Part shown: one piece after another, positions 10,439 to 22,518 of the stretch | How positions within the stretch are numbered: position 1 is the first letter of the stretch | Layout: every line of letters begins with the position of its first letter | DNA from: Deuterostichococcus epilithicus | Lineage: Eukaryota; Chlorophyta; Trebouxiophyceae; Prasiolales; Stichococcaceae | Direction: 5' to 3' | Assembly (NCBI GenBank): GCA_033439295.1 | Contig: JAVTLE010000014.1 | Coordinates: 4,092,001 to 4,156,000 of the forward strand | DNA: 64,000 nt | Program-made: the position numbers and the translations under genes | Notes under the pieces: generated by a model | Told to the model about the DNA's origin: nothing | Databases searched by the model: none | The model's input: only the letters and a program-made list of their open reading frames with translations

Positions 10439-13330
10439 TCACTTTGCCTCGGCCGCCGTCTCGTTCTTCGGTGCAGGCGTCTGGTCATCCTCTACCTTGA
10501 CGGTGCCCACCTGCAGGACGTGAAAGAAAACAAGCTGGGTGATGCAGAGCAAAGATGCACACTTCAGGTCCTGAAACACGTCGTGCGTACCACCATGTGC
10601 ATCGGAGGGATCCAAGCTGAGCATGAGTGGCAACAGCTCCTGGCGAACAACGCTGCACCGGCGAATGGCAGCATCGACTGCAGCACCACGGCCCTCACGA
10701 CACAGCAGCACATGGCTCAACTCTGTCCCCTCAAGACCATGGACCCCACCTGCCCCGCGAGGGCGTCGACCTCGTCCTTCTTAACAGGCGCCTCCTCCGC
10801 ATCGGCAGACGCGCCCTCGCCGGCCGTCGCCGCCGCCGCCGTGCCATCGTCGGCGGCGCCGTCCTCGCCCCCGGCGGCGGCCTCGTCCGCCGCCAGCACC
10901 TTGTCGTTGTGGCCCATCGCCTTCTCGTGCGCCTGCATGAACTCCCGGGCGCCTGCGTCACAGTGCAAGAGTGCAGCATTCAGGATAACGATCGGTGTGC
11001 AGGCACCTCGCAATCAGTACGCGCGCGGCGCGGCAAGGGACCTCCGTGGGGCCTGCAGTAGTGTTGTGCGAGCCCAGCTGTTGTGCTGCATACACCAATG
11101 CAGCAGTGGCCACGCAGAACGATGCAACCTGAGCGTTACACCACACATTCCTCTGAGGTCGGCGATGGGGGGCAGCGGTCGGAAACTCACGCTCTTGCGA
11201 GGCGAAGCGGGCGCAGAACATCTCGGTCCTCTGCTGCTCGTCGGCAAAGTCCACCGCCGACCAGACGATGCTCTTCTCGTTGCCGCTGTGCTCCTGCATC
11301 CGCGTGCCCGGCATGACTGCGCGGCAGACACAGGGGTGTCGTCTCAGCACCACGCATCGCAGACTACTTGCCTCGCAGTGACGGTGCACGCTCTTTACGT
11401 GTGTACAACCATGCGGGGATGAAGCCGGACAGCTGGGTCTCAAGAACTGCCCTGCAGACGCGCACGGGGACAGCTTTTGGAGCCGCCCCTGCATCAGGCG
11501 TGCACACAGTGCAGCGCACCGATGTGGTTGGCGCGGATCTTCAGCGTCTTGTCCTGGCGCATGAGCAGGCGTATGCGGTCATTCTCTTTGTGGCGCAGCA
11601 GCTTCACGGGGCCCACTCCCCGCTCCTTCCACTCAGCGCTGCCCTGGTCGTACCTGCGCGGCAGTCAGGCCATTGGCTCTTCAATCCATACATAAGTTGG
11701 GTGCAATCCAGCTTCGGAGGGTCGGTCCAGCTTCCGGGTGACGCACGCCATGCCATGTGACAACTGCAGGCGGTGTGACGCCTCTTGCGTGGTTACAACA
11801 TGTGAGTTGCCAGGCAACACGGTGCCACAGCAGAGCCTGTCGGCGGCGGCAGATGCAGCTGCAGCGGTTGCGGAAGATGCAATCCATGGAGCGGAATTTG
11901 AGGACAGCAACCCCTGCATCCTCTGGAACCTGAACAGCAGAGACTGCGCACCGGTACAGCTTGCACTTGAAGTCGGCCATGACTTCCTCACCCTCCTCAC
12001 CAGTCTGCAGCGCAGCAAGACCAGCTTCTCCTTATTTGTTATGTTCTTGCAATCAGGTCGTTGATTGGTTCAGCACCGTTCGGTGCCCTCGCCCCGACCC
12101 AGTGCCCTCAATCCGACCCAAGCTTGGCGCTGAACAAAAGTTGCTCAATGTCTGCTCTTGAGCCACCATCATATGCCGAAGCTTGACTGCGCAGCCAGGC
12201 ATGCAAACAGCCGGCGCGCACAGCAACTTTCTGAGCTCGTGACTAGTGGCATTGGCCGCGATTTGCGTGCACACGGCTGACACCTGACTGGTGCTGTTCA
12301 GCATTAGGCAGTAGCATTGATTGGCACAGTTGTGCCAGGCCTGTTGGTGAACTCAAGAACTGCCCAACCGAAGAGACCACCTGTGGAGACACACGCAGGT
12401 CCACACATGAGCTTGCGAAATTCACCTGAGTCTCCACCTCATCCAGCTGCACGACCGGTTTAAACTCTGCGGCGCACTCCTCCTCCTCATCAGCGGCGCC
12501 AGCCTCCTCGTCTCCCTCTGCGCGTGCTGACGATGCCTCGGCGGCACTGGCGCCGGCGCCAAAGCCTGCGAGCAGGTTGGCCTATATCAAATGGCTGACA
12601 AGAGAAGCAGGGCCTGAGTTCCGTGCTGCAGTGTGTTTCGTACAGGGTACTTCACTTGTGATCTCACAGTCGTTGCAGCAGGAAATTTCACCACAACGAC
12701 AGATGGCCCACTTCATGCAGTCAAGCACAGAAAGCGTGCGCCAACTGTGCACGCATGACAAAAACCACAAACCAGGGCACTGCAAGGACTTGCCTGCTGG
12801 TGACGACTGGCCGGCGCCCACGCCAGTGAAGCCCGCAAAGCCACTGCCGCCACCAAAGGTCGACGCAGACCCAAAGATGGGGGTGGAAGATGTGTCCTGC
12901 GGGTTCGAGATGAGGTATGCACTTGGCATGGGAGAGCCACTGGCGATGGGTTTCAAACGGCAATGGCTGCTTTCAGCGTTCCAGCAGCTTCTGCTTGCAG
13001 CACGTTGCGGAGCGGGATGCGTCAGCAATATGAGCATGTGCATGCAGCACCAGTCGGTCGACGATGTGCAGCTGAATATCATCTAGGCAGCTGCATAACC
13101 TGCAGCGCCTACGTGTTGAGTGGTTGCCAACAAGTGATCAAGGCCAGAGCTCTCCTGACATACTCATGCGAGTCCTTGTGATAGCAGTCCAGAAGCTGCA
13201 CATCATCAACACCTAGCCAAATGCCTTGCGTAAGGAATATCATGCGCCCCAGCTGAGGTACAGTAGCCGTCGATCGGTGGGTGCACACCTTGGCAGCCTC
13301 CTCAGAGGTGGCGGTCGCCGGCTCACTCAT
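10439..13330 (-). CDS. RanBP1-domain protein with N-terminal FG segment
   Basis: The RanBD1 domain binds RanGTP and promotes release of transport complexes at nuclear pores. Exons, minus strand: 13289-13330, 12822-12896, 12426-12581, 11952-12004, 11520-11653, 11191-11316, 10750-10952, 10439-10510. The sum is 861 nt, in frame, giving 286 residues. The domain reads [18 protein letters not shown], then [40 protein letters not shown] and [12 protein letters not shown], matching the RanBP1 fold in order. The acidic C-terminal extension ([13 protein letters not shown]) is common in RanBP1. Exon 2 adds [19 protein letters not shown], an FG-repeat-like stretch that recalls Nup50/Nup2 rather than plain RanBP1. 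The exon 2 donor (GGC|GTGGGC) was chosen because it keeps phase; a GC donor (GCAAGT) lies just downstream. ATG 13330 opens [14 protein letters not shown]. The RanBD1 assignment is firm; whether it acts as RanBP1 or a small Nup50 is open. Confidence 0.88.
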
Positions 13331-13945
13331 CGTGTAAAATCTGACACTCGTTATTTGCCGCTGGCAGCAGTATCGCCAGGCCGCGAAGAGAGTCGGGGCT
13401 GGCAAGAACAGGCCCAGCAGAACTTGGGAACTTGGGGTGGTGCCTTACCAAGTCTGACGTGGCCAAAGGGCAATAACGTACCAACCCCAACTCCCCAAGG
13501 GGAATGAAGTTCACTGCCCTAGCTTTCAAAGCAATTGTGGCGTGCAAGTGTAGTCAGCGAGACGCTGCACAATGTACGTCCGCTGTGCTCTGCTGTAGGC
13601 TAGAGATATGTGACGATCACAGGGCCAACTTCAATTTTGCAGTTTTGGCAGGTCGCATCACAAGCGCACACAAACCGCAGCTCGCCTCGTGGCGCTGGAA
13701 CGGCCCTGCGAACGGCCTTGCAACGATCGTCAGCGATTTGATGCGTGTCCTGTGAGGTTTGAGAGAAGCTGTGGTCTGGAGGTGGGCCCCGTACTTGCCC
13801 GGAGCTCGAAGCGATCACTAGTGTGCTACGCAGCCCAGCTCACCTGCCAGAGCCTGCAGCCCGCTGCACACACATAAAATTCTAGAATCGGCCTGGTTGG
13901 AGGCCCAGAAGCGATCGGCGGGCACGGAGAGTGCACCGCCACAAC
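13331..13945. other. Divergent promoter region
   Basis: This lies between the start codons of the RanBP1-like gene (minus) and the unrecognised gene (plus). No coding block or repeat was recognised. Confidence 0.35.
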
Positions 13946-16282
13946 ATGAGCCAAGCGCAGGCGGTGTCGTTTCTTGAAAAGTCCAAGTACTACTTGGAAC
14001 GCCACTTGCAGGTTTGTGGGAGGGCTCGACAGCAGTGATTGGCTTGTTCACGTGCTGGCTGGCGCTAAGTCTTGCATGCGGTGCAACACCCTCCAGAGCT
14101 GTGCGTGCGCGCAGCTTCGAACGGCTCACACTCTCTTCATATTCGGAACGAACGCTTGCAGGAGCTGGACAGCGCGCTTGATCAAGTGCGGAATGCAACG
14201 GACGACGGCACCGCAATTGCCATCATGGTGCGCCGGCCTGGCCTGAAGTGTGACAATAGTGTATCTTCCAGCAAAGTTGGCTGAGCTTCCAGCACGGCAC
14301 ATGTCACATGCCCGCGGCTGCGTGAGATGCCCAGCACATCTCACCCCGCGTGGTCTCGCCTCCCGGGCCGCCACCTGCCACTGCCACAGGCCGCTGCATA
14401 ACACAGTGCATGTGTTGGCGTCCCCTGACCGGCATGTGAGACCCACGGTCCTGCCAGAGGGAGCCGCATCCTGGCACACGCAGGAAGCATGTCTGCCGAG
14501 TCTGACACGTCCCAGACGCCTATGCCTTTCCTGTTTCATAATTGAACCTGCACATAGTTGAACCTGCACATGACCGCAGGCGGGGGAGACGGCGCGGGCC
14601 ATGGCCTTCTATGACGGCGAGGTGACGGCGCTGCAGGGCTGGGCCGGCGGGGCGCCTCTCGTGCAGCGGCCCCAGCCGCCGCCGCCCGTCCTGACGCGTC
14701 CGCAGGTGCGTAGTCAGGCCTGCTAGCGCTCGCGACCCTGCCGTGCCAACCGCACGACTGCTGGAGCTGCCACCCGTGTACCTGCATATGCCTGCTGTGT
14801 CTGCCACTGTGCCAGGGCTCTCGTGTCGCCCATGGCGCAAGTGCAAACATGCACTCAGGACGCTTGTCTATGCGGGGCCGGACAGGGGCAGCAGCCGGAA
14901 GAGGCTCGGAACTGGGGCTGGGGTTGACAGCGGTTGCTAGGTCGACAGCGGCTGCTGGAAGTGGATGACAACAGCTGTTTTCCTCTCGCGGCAGGAGGCG
15001 CCTCCTGCAGCGGAGCCGCGGCAGCTGCAGCACAGCCTGAGCAGTGGCGCATCTCCCTCCAAGCGCATTGACGAGTCCAGGCACGCCCTGCCTCGGAACT
15101 TAGCATCCGCATATCCTGATTCGCACAGCTGGCCCTCTCATCTGCAGCATCCATATTTGCCGCCTGTGCGCATTGCCACCGTCCGCATGTTGTCGGCGCT
15201 TTGCCGCCCCCCTGCTGCTACTTCGTCAACTGCGGCCGCGAAGCCTGCTTGTGGCCCGCAAACGTTGACCGCTGACCGCCCTTGCACCAAGCCGACAGCT
15301 GAGAAGCCCGCAACCCTGTGCTGCGCAGGCTGCTTGCAATGGGCGCCGTTCCAACCCTTGGCGGCATCCTTCGCGTGCCGGTGTCAAAGTCGCAGCTGAC
15401 GGCCACGGCATCGCCCGCCGCGCGCGAGCTGCTGCGAAGGTGTGCGGCGCCTCTTCGCCTCCTGGCCCGCACATCCCACGCCGCATGAGACTATAATGGC
15501 ACAGTCCTCAGTCACACAAACATACCACGGCAGCCAAAGTGAAGGCACAGAGAGCACATTGTGGGGCGCCAGCACAGGACCGTCAGCTCTCGGCCAATCT
15601 CCAGGGGCTCTGGCATCAGAGCTGCACTGCCTTTCTCATCAGGGACGCTGTGGCTGGCAGGAGCCTTGCCATTGGGCGGCGTGGTGGTTGCCGCCTGCAC
15701 GCCGGGTTTGCGACCTTCAGGTCGCTGCCCCTCCTGCGCTTGCAGGCGGCTCAACCAGGGTGAGGACAACAATGTCATTACCAGTGTCGGCAGTGGCGGC
15801 TCCCTGCGCGTTTTTGAGGACCTTGGCGGCGGCGACGGCGGCGGCGGCAGTCCCGCCCGCCAACCCAGCAGCCCCTCCTGGCAGGTGGGGCGCCAATGTG
15901 TTCAATCACAACCGATGTCCAGGTTGAGGATGACCCCCGTGGTGATGGGCACTTTGCGCCCCCACAGCTGGTCCATTGGCTGGCGTTGAGCCGGGCTCGC
16001 ATAGCAGCCAGGTCCTGCGAAGGGGCGCCTTGCCCCAGTGCAGTGTCCATCCAAGCTTGCCTGCAAGCTAAGCATGCAGCGTCGACTCACTCGACCTGGT
16101 GCTCGGCACGAATCTGGGGATCAGCCCTGACTGCGACCATGCCTCGGGCACAGGAGGAGCTGCGGTCGCGGCGGCTGAACTCGACACCCAGCCGCTCCGG
16201 GCCAAGGCAGCCGGCGCCCGCCGATGCCGCCGTCAGCAGCGAGCTGGCCGCGCTGTTCGCCAAGCGCCAGAGCATCAGCTGA
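13946..16282 (+). CDS. Unrecognised multi-exon gene
   Basis: I do not recognise this protein. Five exons join in phase: 13946-14011 (MSQAQAVSFLEKSKYYLERH), 14162-14227 (ELDSALDQVRNATDDG), 14580-14705 (a mixed block then PQPPPPVL), 14995-15074 and 15329-15439 (IDELLAMGAVPTLGGILRVP). A terminal exon ends near 16282 with SSELAALFAKRQSIS and a TGA. The first two exons predict a short amphipathic, probably coiled-coil helix, and the middle is proline- and serine-rich. The internal exon(s) between about 15610 and 16100 are ambiguous: two frames around 15617-15760 both keep phase, so the model is incomplete. It shares a divergent promoter with the RanBP1-like gene. The low-complexity middle plus helical ends would fit an adaptor or cytoskeletal protein, but that is speculation. 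Confidence 0.5.
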
Positions 16283-17227
16283 GGGACTCAGCTGGCCCCA
16301 GTGCCGACGAGTGCAGGCCTTGGGCAAGCAACAGCGCACTGGCCCCGGCAAGGCAGGCTCTGTCCCTCCCCATGCATTCGCGGCTCAGCGCGACTGCCAT
16401 GGAAACGGGATGATGACGACGTGTCGCTCGAACTGGCCCCTCCCCTGGTAGCTCAAAAGCGGTCGAAGTACAGCCGCCGCATGGCTGCCGATGCTGAGTG
16501 GCAGTCCGGCAGGGATGTTCAGCCGTGCGGCGCTCCAGAGGATTTCTCCCTTGCACGGAGGCCCAGGTTGCTGCCGCAAGGCAGGCTGCCACAAGGCAGT
16601 GGCAACCCTGGTTGCTAACTTTTTTGCTTTTGGGACTCGGCGACGTGTGGCCAGATGTATGCAGCAATGCAATGACAGTAGTGGTGGTAGCACACCACCT
16701 GGCACAATGACAGTGCTGCAATGGGGGTGGCGGCAATTTCCGTGCTGGCCCGTGAAATCACATTGACTGAGAAAGCTCAGGTGACACCTTGTTCGAAGCT
16801 ATTTCAAGTTTCAACACCCATATTTCTGTGCTGTAGGTAGGCAGGATGGTGTAAAAAGATTGTCTCCGCAGCGGTGAATGAATTTTCAGATCATCCACGC
16901 ATGATCCCAACCCGCACTGCAAATATATCCACAGAGCAATCATACTCAATCGTTTGCCACGCACGTTCATGGCCACCACAACGACAGCGCAGCCAATTGT
17001 GGATCCCGTGGTGCTTTGCTAGCACGGCTGCGGAATTAGGCTCGGCACCTGGCTGTCAGGAATTGGCAGAAAGCAGGACCACACTCAACTGAAAGCGCAG
17101 CACCAAACTGCCGCTGCATGTCTCAGTGTTAACGCGCGCTCCAGGCGCCACACACTGGTCCGGCACGCTGCCAGCACACATGTCCGTACAACGTATGTCG
17201 TCCCAAAATAACGTCCCTGCCCGGTCC
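16283..17227. other. Convergent 3' intergenic stretch
   Basis: This lies between the stop codons of the unrecognised gene (plus) and the VTT gene (minus). ORFs here show no conserved block; nothing further was seen. Confidence 0.35.
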
Positions 17228-20200
17228 CTATTCTCCCATCTTCCCTCCAGTTTCGGACCTCCTGGACACAGGCCCATCGCCCTTTACACCGCTGGAGCGC
17301 ACGTCATGACCACCGCCAGACCCATCACGGCTGCTGTTTGCTGCGTTGTCTGCCGTGTGGCTGCCGTCGCCCCCGCCATGCTTGTGGGCGGAGGTTGCGG
17401 ACTCATCGTCAGACTCTGTCTCTACGAGTTTCTCGCTGAGCCGCGCCACCTGCAGCCGGGAGGACACGTCCCGTTAGCGATCAAGACAGACTTGTGGTCA
17501 TTGGAAGCATGACACTCGCACCGCATCTGTTCTGCTGCGTGAGCCTCTGCACTACCTTGGCAGGCAGCGTGGGAAGAGGGCTGCAGCCGCTGATCAGAGT
17601 GCGGATGGCTGAGGCACGACAGCAGCAGTCCACCTGGTGCTTGAGGGTCTGGGAGTCGATGCCGACCTGCTCCGCGCCGTCCCTCAGCGCCTTAAGCGCC
17701 TGTGCTGCCCGCCGCCGCAGCGGCGTGCTGCTGCCCTGCAATTTGCAGAGTCCGCACACAGCTTTGTCAGTCACGTCTCCAAAGAGGGGACTTTGAGAGT
17801 CAACCGTCTCGCCAGAGCGCCTGCGCTGCCCGCCGCCGCGGCGGCATGCTGCTGCCCTGCCATCGCAGCATGCAAGCGGCTGTCAGTCGAGCTTTCGGTG
17901 GCACAGAACTTTCGGATGCCGCCCCCGCCCACCGCCGCTGCTCTGCTGCCCTGCCATCGCAGAGTACACAACCGTTTCAGTCGATGCTCCAGCCCATGAA
18001 ACACTTATCGGCACGATGCCCCTGCAGAAAGCCTATACATTCGAAGCAGGCTTCCACGACCTGGTCTGGCCAGGCGCCCACGAGGGAGGCAGCACACCAA
18101 TGGGCACCTGCTCGGCCACGGAACAGCACCGACCAAACAATGCACAATTGGTTCAGCCGGGCGTCGGGAAAAAGCGCCGCCACCTTCTCGTCTTAGGCCC
18201 GAAATCGTTGTGTCCACAAGGAAGGAGCGCCGCAACACACCCCTGTTGGTCCGGCAAGGCATCCAGCAACACAGGAGACAAAGTCCACCTTCTGCTCCGG
18301 CCAGGCGACCAGCAACGCAGAAGAAAAAAGTAACCTTGTGGTCCAGCAGGGCATCCAGCAACACAGGAAACAACGCCTACCTTCTGCTCCAGCCAGGCGT
18401 CCAGGTCGCCTTCGCCGTCGTCGATGAAGGCCGCCAGCGCGCGGCGGCCGCTGTTGCGCAGCGATGCGCCTTGCCGCCGCCAGAAGGCGCCCTGCAGCCA
18501 CTCCTCGGACGGCGCGATGCGCCGCGCAAAGCCCACAGCGCCCTCCCTGAACATGTCCCTGCAAAAGTAAAAACGCAGAAATGCAGGCGGGCGGCAGCGG
18601 GTCTGGTGAGCGTCTGCAAGCGAGGGGGGACTTTCTGACCGCTGCAGCCTGCAGCCTGCAGGCCGCTGGAGGCGCACTGGTACTGCGCGCTTGCAGCTTG
18701 ACGGCGAGAGGCATCCGCAAGGGTTCGAGCAGGCGCGCGGAGCAGCTGCAGCCTGCGGGTCGCTCGGCGGCTGATTTGCGGCACATCTCCCCCTCCGGCG
18801 GGCCGGCACAGGGCCGCCCTGCAAATGGCACTCCTGCCACGGCGTGCCACAGCAGTGCACAGCTCGGCGTTGCGGCGTCCGAGCCATGTCGAAGGCACCA
18901 AGCCATTTTCTACGGTGGTTGTTCTGGAATTGTCGCAACGCCCAGCTGCCTGTGGACGGCGTCGCGCCTGTGCTCCTTTCGGCACTCGATTGGAATCCCT
19001 CCTCGGGCAGCCCCCAGGCATGCTCGGGACCCACCCCTCCGAAATCACCCAATCGATCTCATCGAATCCTGAGCGCTGGGAGACGTCGCCCCCGCCGAGA
19101 GGCGCCCCACCTGCGCTCCTCCAGGCGCTCCATGTAGTGTCCCTCCTCGGGCAGCCCTGGAGCGTCCGGGCCCACCACGCCCAGGCCCCAGCCGCCGGCG
19201 GCGCCCACTGCCAGCACGACGCCCGTGACGACCGCCTCCGTGGTGTACAGCCCCGCCGCCTCGCCCAGCTCTGCGAATGTGGAGCTTGAGGTTGCAGCTT
19301 TACAGGGTTTTACAGGGTTTTACAGGGCTTTACAAGGTTTCAAACAGCCTAAGGGGCTTCAGCCTGAAGGAGCTTGTCTGCCTGGTGACCAGGGCCTCCA
19401 TGGTGTGCAGCCTCGCCGCCTTGCCCAGATGTGCTGCAATGCCAGCTGCAGGTGTTCCCATCAGAGAGGGGTCTGTCCGTGCCACCAGCGGCCTTGGTCC
19501 TGTGCGCGGCCTGTGAGGCCTCGTGCAGGTTTGGCTCTTGATACCCTGTCAGCGCAGCAATTCAGCCTTACCTGATCGGCTGAGGATCGCAGCACCTCGA
19601 TGCAGTCACGGCACTGCACACATCTGGTATATGCGTCGCCAGAGGCTGGCGTTGCTGGCCCTGCCTACAATAACGCAGACCACCTCGACCGTCAGCACCC
19701 AGCAGCTGGTGCAGGTTCACCTTCCAGGACATTGTCCAGGCTGACGCCGCGGGCGGCCCAGCTGCGGGAGTAGGCGCCGACGAAGGCGTACAGCAGGCTC
19801 CAGAAGCCGCGTCCTGCGGCCGTGCCCGCCAGGAAGGCGCCAAAACCGATGGGCGTAAGTCCCAAGAAGTAGCTGATGGCCCTGCGGGAGGCAGGAAGCA
19901 GTGGTGCTGTGCAAGCTGTTGGTGTCGAGGAGGGCCTGAGTTCTTTTCAATGTGTGGCGGCCGCGGCAGGGCACGCAGCGGCTCCCCCACAGCATACGAG
20001 ACGCCATGGGCAGGCCTGTCAGGCGGCCAACGACAGGCCTGGGCGGCAAAGCGCATGCGGTGTGTTCAAGAGAGCCCAGCGTGATGCAAGGGACTTGCCG
20101 AAAGGGCGCGAAGGGGGTAATCCGCAGGAAGGAGATCACTGCCGTCTGCTGCAAGCTGCTGCCGCTGTCGATGACGCCCTGCAGACACACACACACGGTT

Positions 20201-21796
20201 TTGGGATTCACCGTCTCGAAGGCTTCAGCCCGACAAACACGAACAGCATGTCACCTCCGGTGCAGCTGTCCAACTCCACGACCCGACCGCGAGCCGCCGG
20301 CATGCCGGCCAGGTGCTGCCGCCGTCTAGGGCTCCCTCTGCTGCACACTCTGATGCAGACTGACCAAAATCTCTCCGGCCGCACTCAGGGACACAAACCC
20401 TGAAACCACACAAACCCTCAGCCCACCTTGACGCGGCTGTACACGGTCCGGAAGGTGCCGCTGGTGTCCTCCTTCTCGATGGCCTGCAGCAGCGCCGTCG
20501 GTCCCTCATCGCGGCGCGCCTTGATGAAAACCACCGCCGCGGCAAATATGTAGCCGGAGAGGTTCAGCGCCGCGCCCTGTGTGGAACACGTGGTTGCCCA
20601 TCCAAACCATCACAACTGACATCCTCAAGCGCCCGCCACACGCAAAACTCGGGAGTCGTTGGAGCGCTGGCATGGTGACTGACTCAGCCCCTGCAGGCCG
20701 GTTGGCGTCTGAACGAATATGCAAGGCAGGCACCCTACTTGCAACACACGATCAGCCAGCTGGCGCCTGGGCACCCGGCATGCAGCCGCCGCAGCACGCC
20801 GGGAAGCGTTGGGCGGCGAATGGCCACTGACCTGGAAGGGACCAAAGAGCAGCCCCGCCAGCAGCGACACCCACAGGCGCAGCCGCGTCAAGCTGGACAG
20901 CACGCCGAAGATGCCGGAGAAGGGCTGCGACAGAAAAAGCGGCAGCAGCTCCAGGCCCGCGACCCCTGCTGCATACAGCGCCGGCGCGGCGCCGCCCAGC
21001 GACTGTGTATCCTCCTGTGGTGTTGTGTCATCCAGCGTCAGGTTTCTTTACACGACCGAAATATGTGGCTCGCCAGCCTGGTGTTCAGATCGGGTCAAAG
21101 GCGGCAGGCGACGCGATCTGGAGTCGTCCCTGCATGACTGTAATGAACCATTTGGCACATGGTGTGAAGTCCAATCAGGCAATGTGCGCCAGTGGCACTC
21201 AACCACGAAAGTCAACAGCGAACCAAAGCTGCGCCTCTCACCAGGAGAAAGCGCAGCAGGCTGGCGCTGGCGGACTCTGACGCCCCTCCGCTCGAACCGT
21301 GCCTGCCAGCGGCGGCCGTCGCATCTGCCCATGCGCAGTCCGGAACCAACACTGCAGCGACGCCGATGCAGACCGCCAGCAGCGCCGCAGCCAGCACGGC
21401 TTCGTGCTGGCTGGCTGCCGCGAGGACGCCAGAGACTGGCAGCTCCTCTGCGAGTGCAAGACGCTGAGCATGAGGCCAGCCATGAGCTGCTGCACCCCTC
21501 CTGATGCTCACCACCGCATCAGTGGTCTCGTCCATGCATGCAGCCCAGTCGCAGGCTTGCAGGCAGGCACGCGCACCTGTAGGTGACGTGTTGTCGTCGT
21601 ACCGCCAGTGCTGTTCTCGAGCGGCAGCGGGCTCGGTGGGTCTGTCGTCGCCGCTGCCATGGCACATGCAGGCGCCTGCGCTATACCGCCGCTGCAGCTG
21701 CTGGACGTCCCAGCGACTCAAACTTGCTGAAGCTGGGCAGATGTGCTGGCTGGTCGGCTGGCAAAACCTGCCGCTGCGGCTGCACCCTGCATTCAT
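17228..21796 (-). CDS. VTT-domain (TVP38/TMEM64/DedA-like) membrane protein
   Basis: VTT-domain proteins are multi-pass membrane proteins; some relatives act in lipid scrambling or vesicle traffic. Exons, minus strand: 21242-21796, 20832-21002, 20427-20576, 20099-20178, 19721-19881, a short exon near 19566-19589 (edge uncertain), 19111-19270, 18381-18558, 17556-17735, 17228-17449. With a 24-nt short exon the sum is 1881 nt, in frame, giving about 626 residues. The core reads VSLLAGLLFGPFQ, GAALNLSGYIFAAAVVFIKA, FLRITPFAPFRAISYFLGLT, GFGAFLAGTAAGRGFW and LLYAFVGAYSRS, the usual re-entrant loop order of this family. The first 180 residues are Ser/Arg/Cys-rich and may be an organelle targeting region. 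After the core comes an unusual hydrophilic extension of about 250 residues ending in an acidic tail. The intron after 20099 has a GC donor (GCAAGT). The 17736-18380 intron is unusual (see repeats). The start could also be the in-frame ATG at 21985. Confidence 0.78.
17697..17985 (-). repeat. Three tandem copies of an exon acceptor edge
   Basis: The acceptor edge of VTT exon 17556-17735, with about 40 nt of exon and about 30 nt of intron (17697-17775), is repeated at about 17819-17890 (offset 122) and, more decayed, at about 17918-17985. All three keep the GCCCGCC...CTGCTGCCCTGC core, which on the minus strand contains the CAG acceptor. Confidence 0.8.
18197..18396 (-). repeat. Tandem copies of an exon donor edge, period about 92
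   Basis: The donor edge of VTT exon 18381-18558 (plus-strand CTTCTGCTCCAGCCAGGC at 18381-18398) recurs at 18289-18306 as CTTCTGCTCCGGCCAGGC. The intronic flank GGCATCCAGCAACACAGG recurs at the same spacing. The intron between 17736 and 18380 is therefore largely built from copies of its two exon edges. Confidence 0.82.
19299..19340. repeat. 10-bp tandem repeat in VTT intron
   Basis: Four near-identical TACAGGGTTT units sit about 30 bp intronward of the acceptor edge at 19270. Confidence 0.8.
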
Positions 21797-22518
21797 GTGC
21801 GCTGCCGCGGAGCTTCTCGCAGCGGCATTGCTGCGACAAGCTCTCCGCGCAGCAGGGTTGCGGGCTGTGCCACCCCTTAGAGCTGAAGCAGCTGCGCCAC
21901 TCTGATCGCTGATGCCTCGAAGCACTGTCCATGGACTCCCCATGTGCCCTGCAAGCGCTTGCGGCCTAGGGTGCGTTGCTGCCACAGGCTCAGCTCTTCA
22001 TGATTGGAAGAACAAGCCTGTCAGCTGAAGGGCTCTCAGAAGCCTTCTGGACCCCAGAAGCCGCTCACTGCGAGACCGGCAGCCGAGAAAGAGGTTTCAG
22101 GTCATTTGCTGTCAACAGGTGCACAAGGGACTACTACTCCCATTGACAGAGCGCTGTCTGTCCGGCAGAACTGACGAAGTATGGCGATGTCGCCTGTGAT
22201 CAAAGCATCAGGGCAATTAGCCAAGGCACTCAGACTGCAGCTGGCTTGCTGCTCGCGGCACGTGCCCCTGAAATCGGCGGTGCCAAGAGCTTGAATGCAG
22301 ATTCTTGCCACTTCCTCCCGCACTGTGCTCATCTCTCAGGAGCTCTGTGCTCGACGTTAAACACTCTTATACATCCCTTACAACGCAGCGCGCCCATGAA
22401 AACGGGTCGACAGATCGGCACCTGGAAGACAGATCGCCAGTTTGAGAGATGGATACTGTTGTGTGAGAGCTTATGAATATTGGTCGACGAATCACAGCCC
22501 GTCAAGCCGTCCTAAGAC
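21797..22518. other. Divergent promoter, VTT gene / methyltransferase 1
   Basis: An extended VTT 5' ORF to 21985 is possible. Beyond that no coding block was recognised. Confidence 0.35.

Noticed and set aside
10265-11422. 385-codon plus-strand ORF
   Set aside because: Antisense to the RanBP1-like exons, which show clear domain identity on the other strand.
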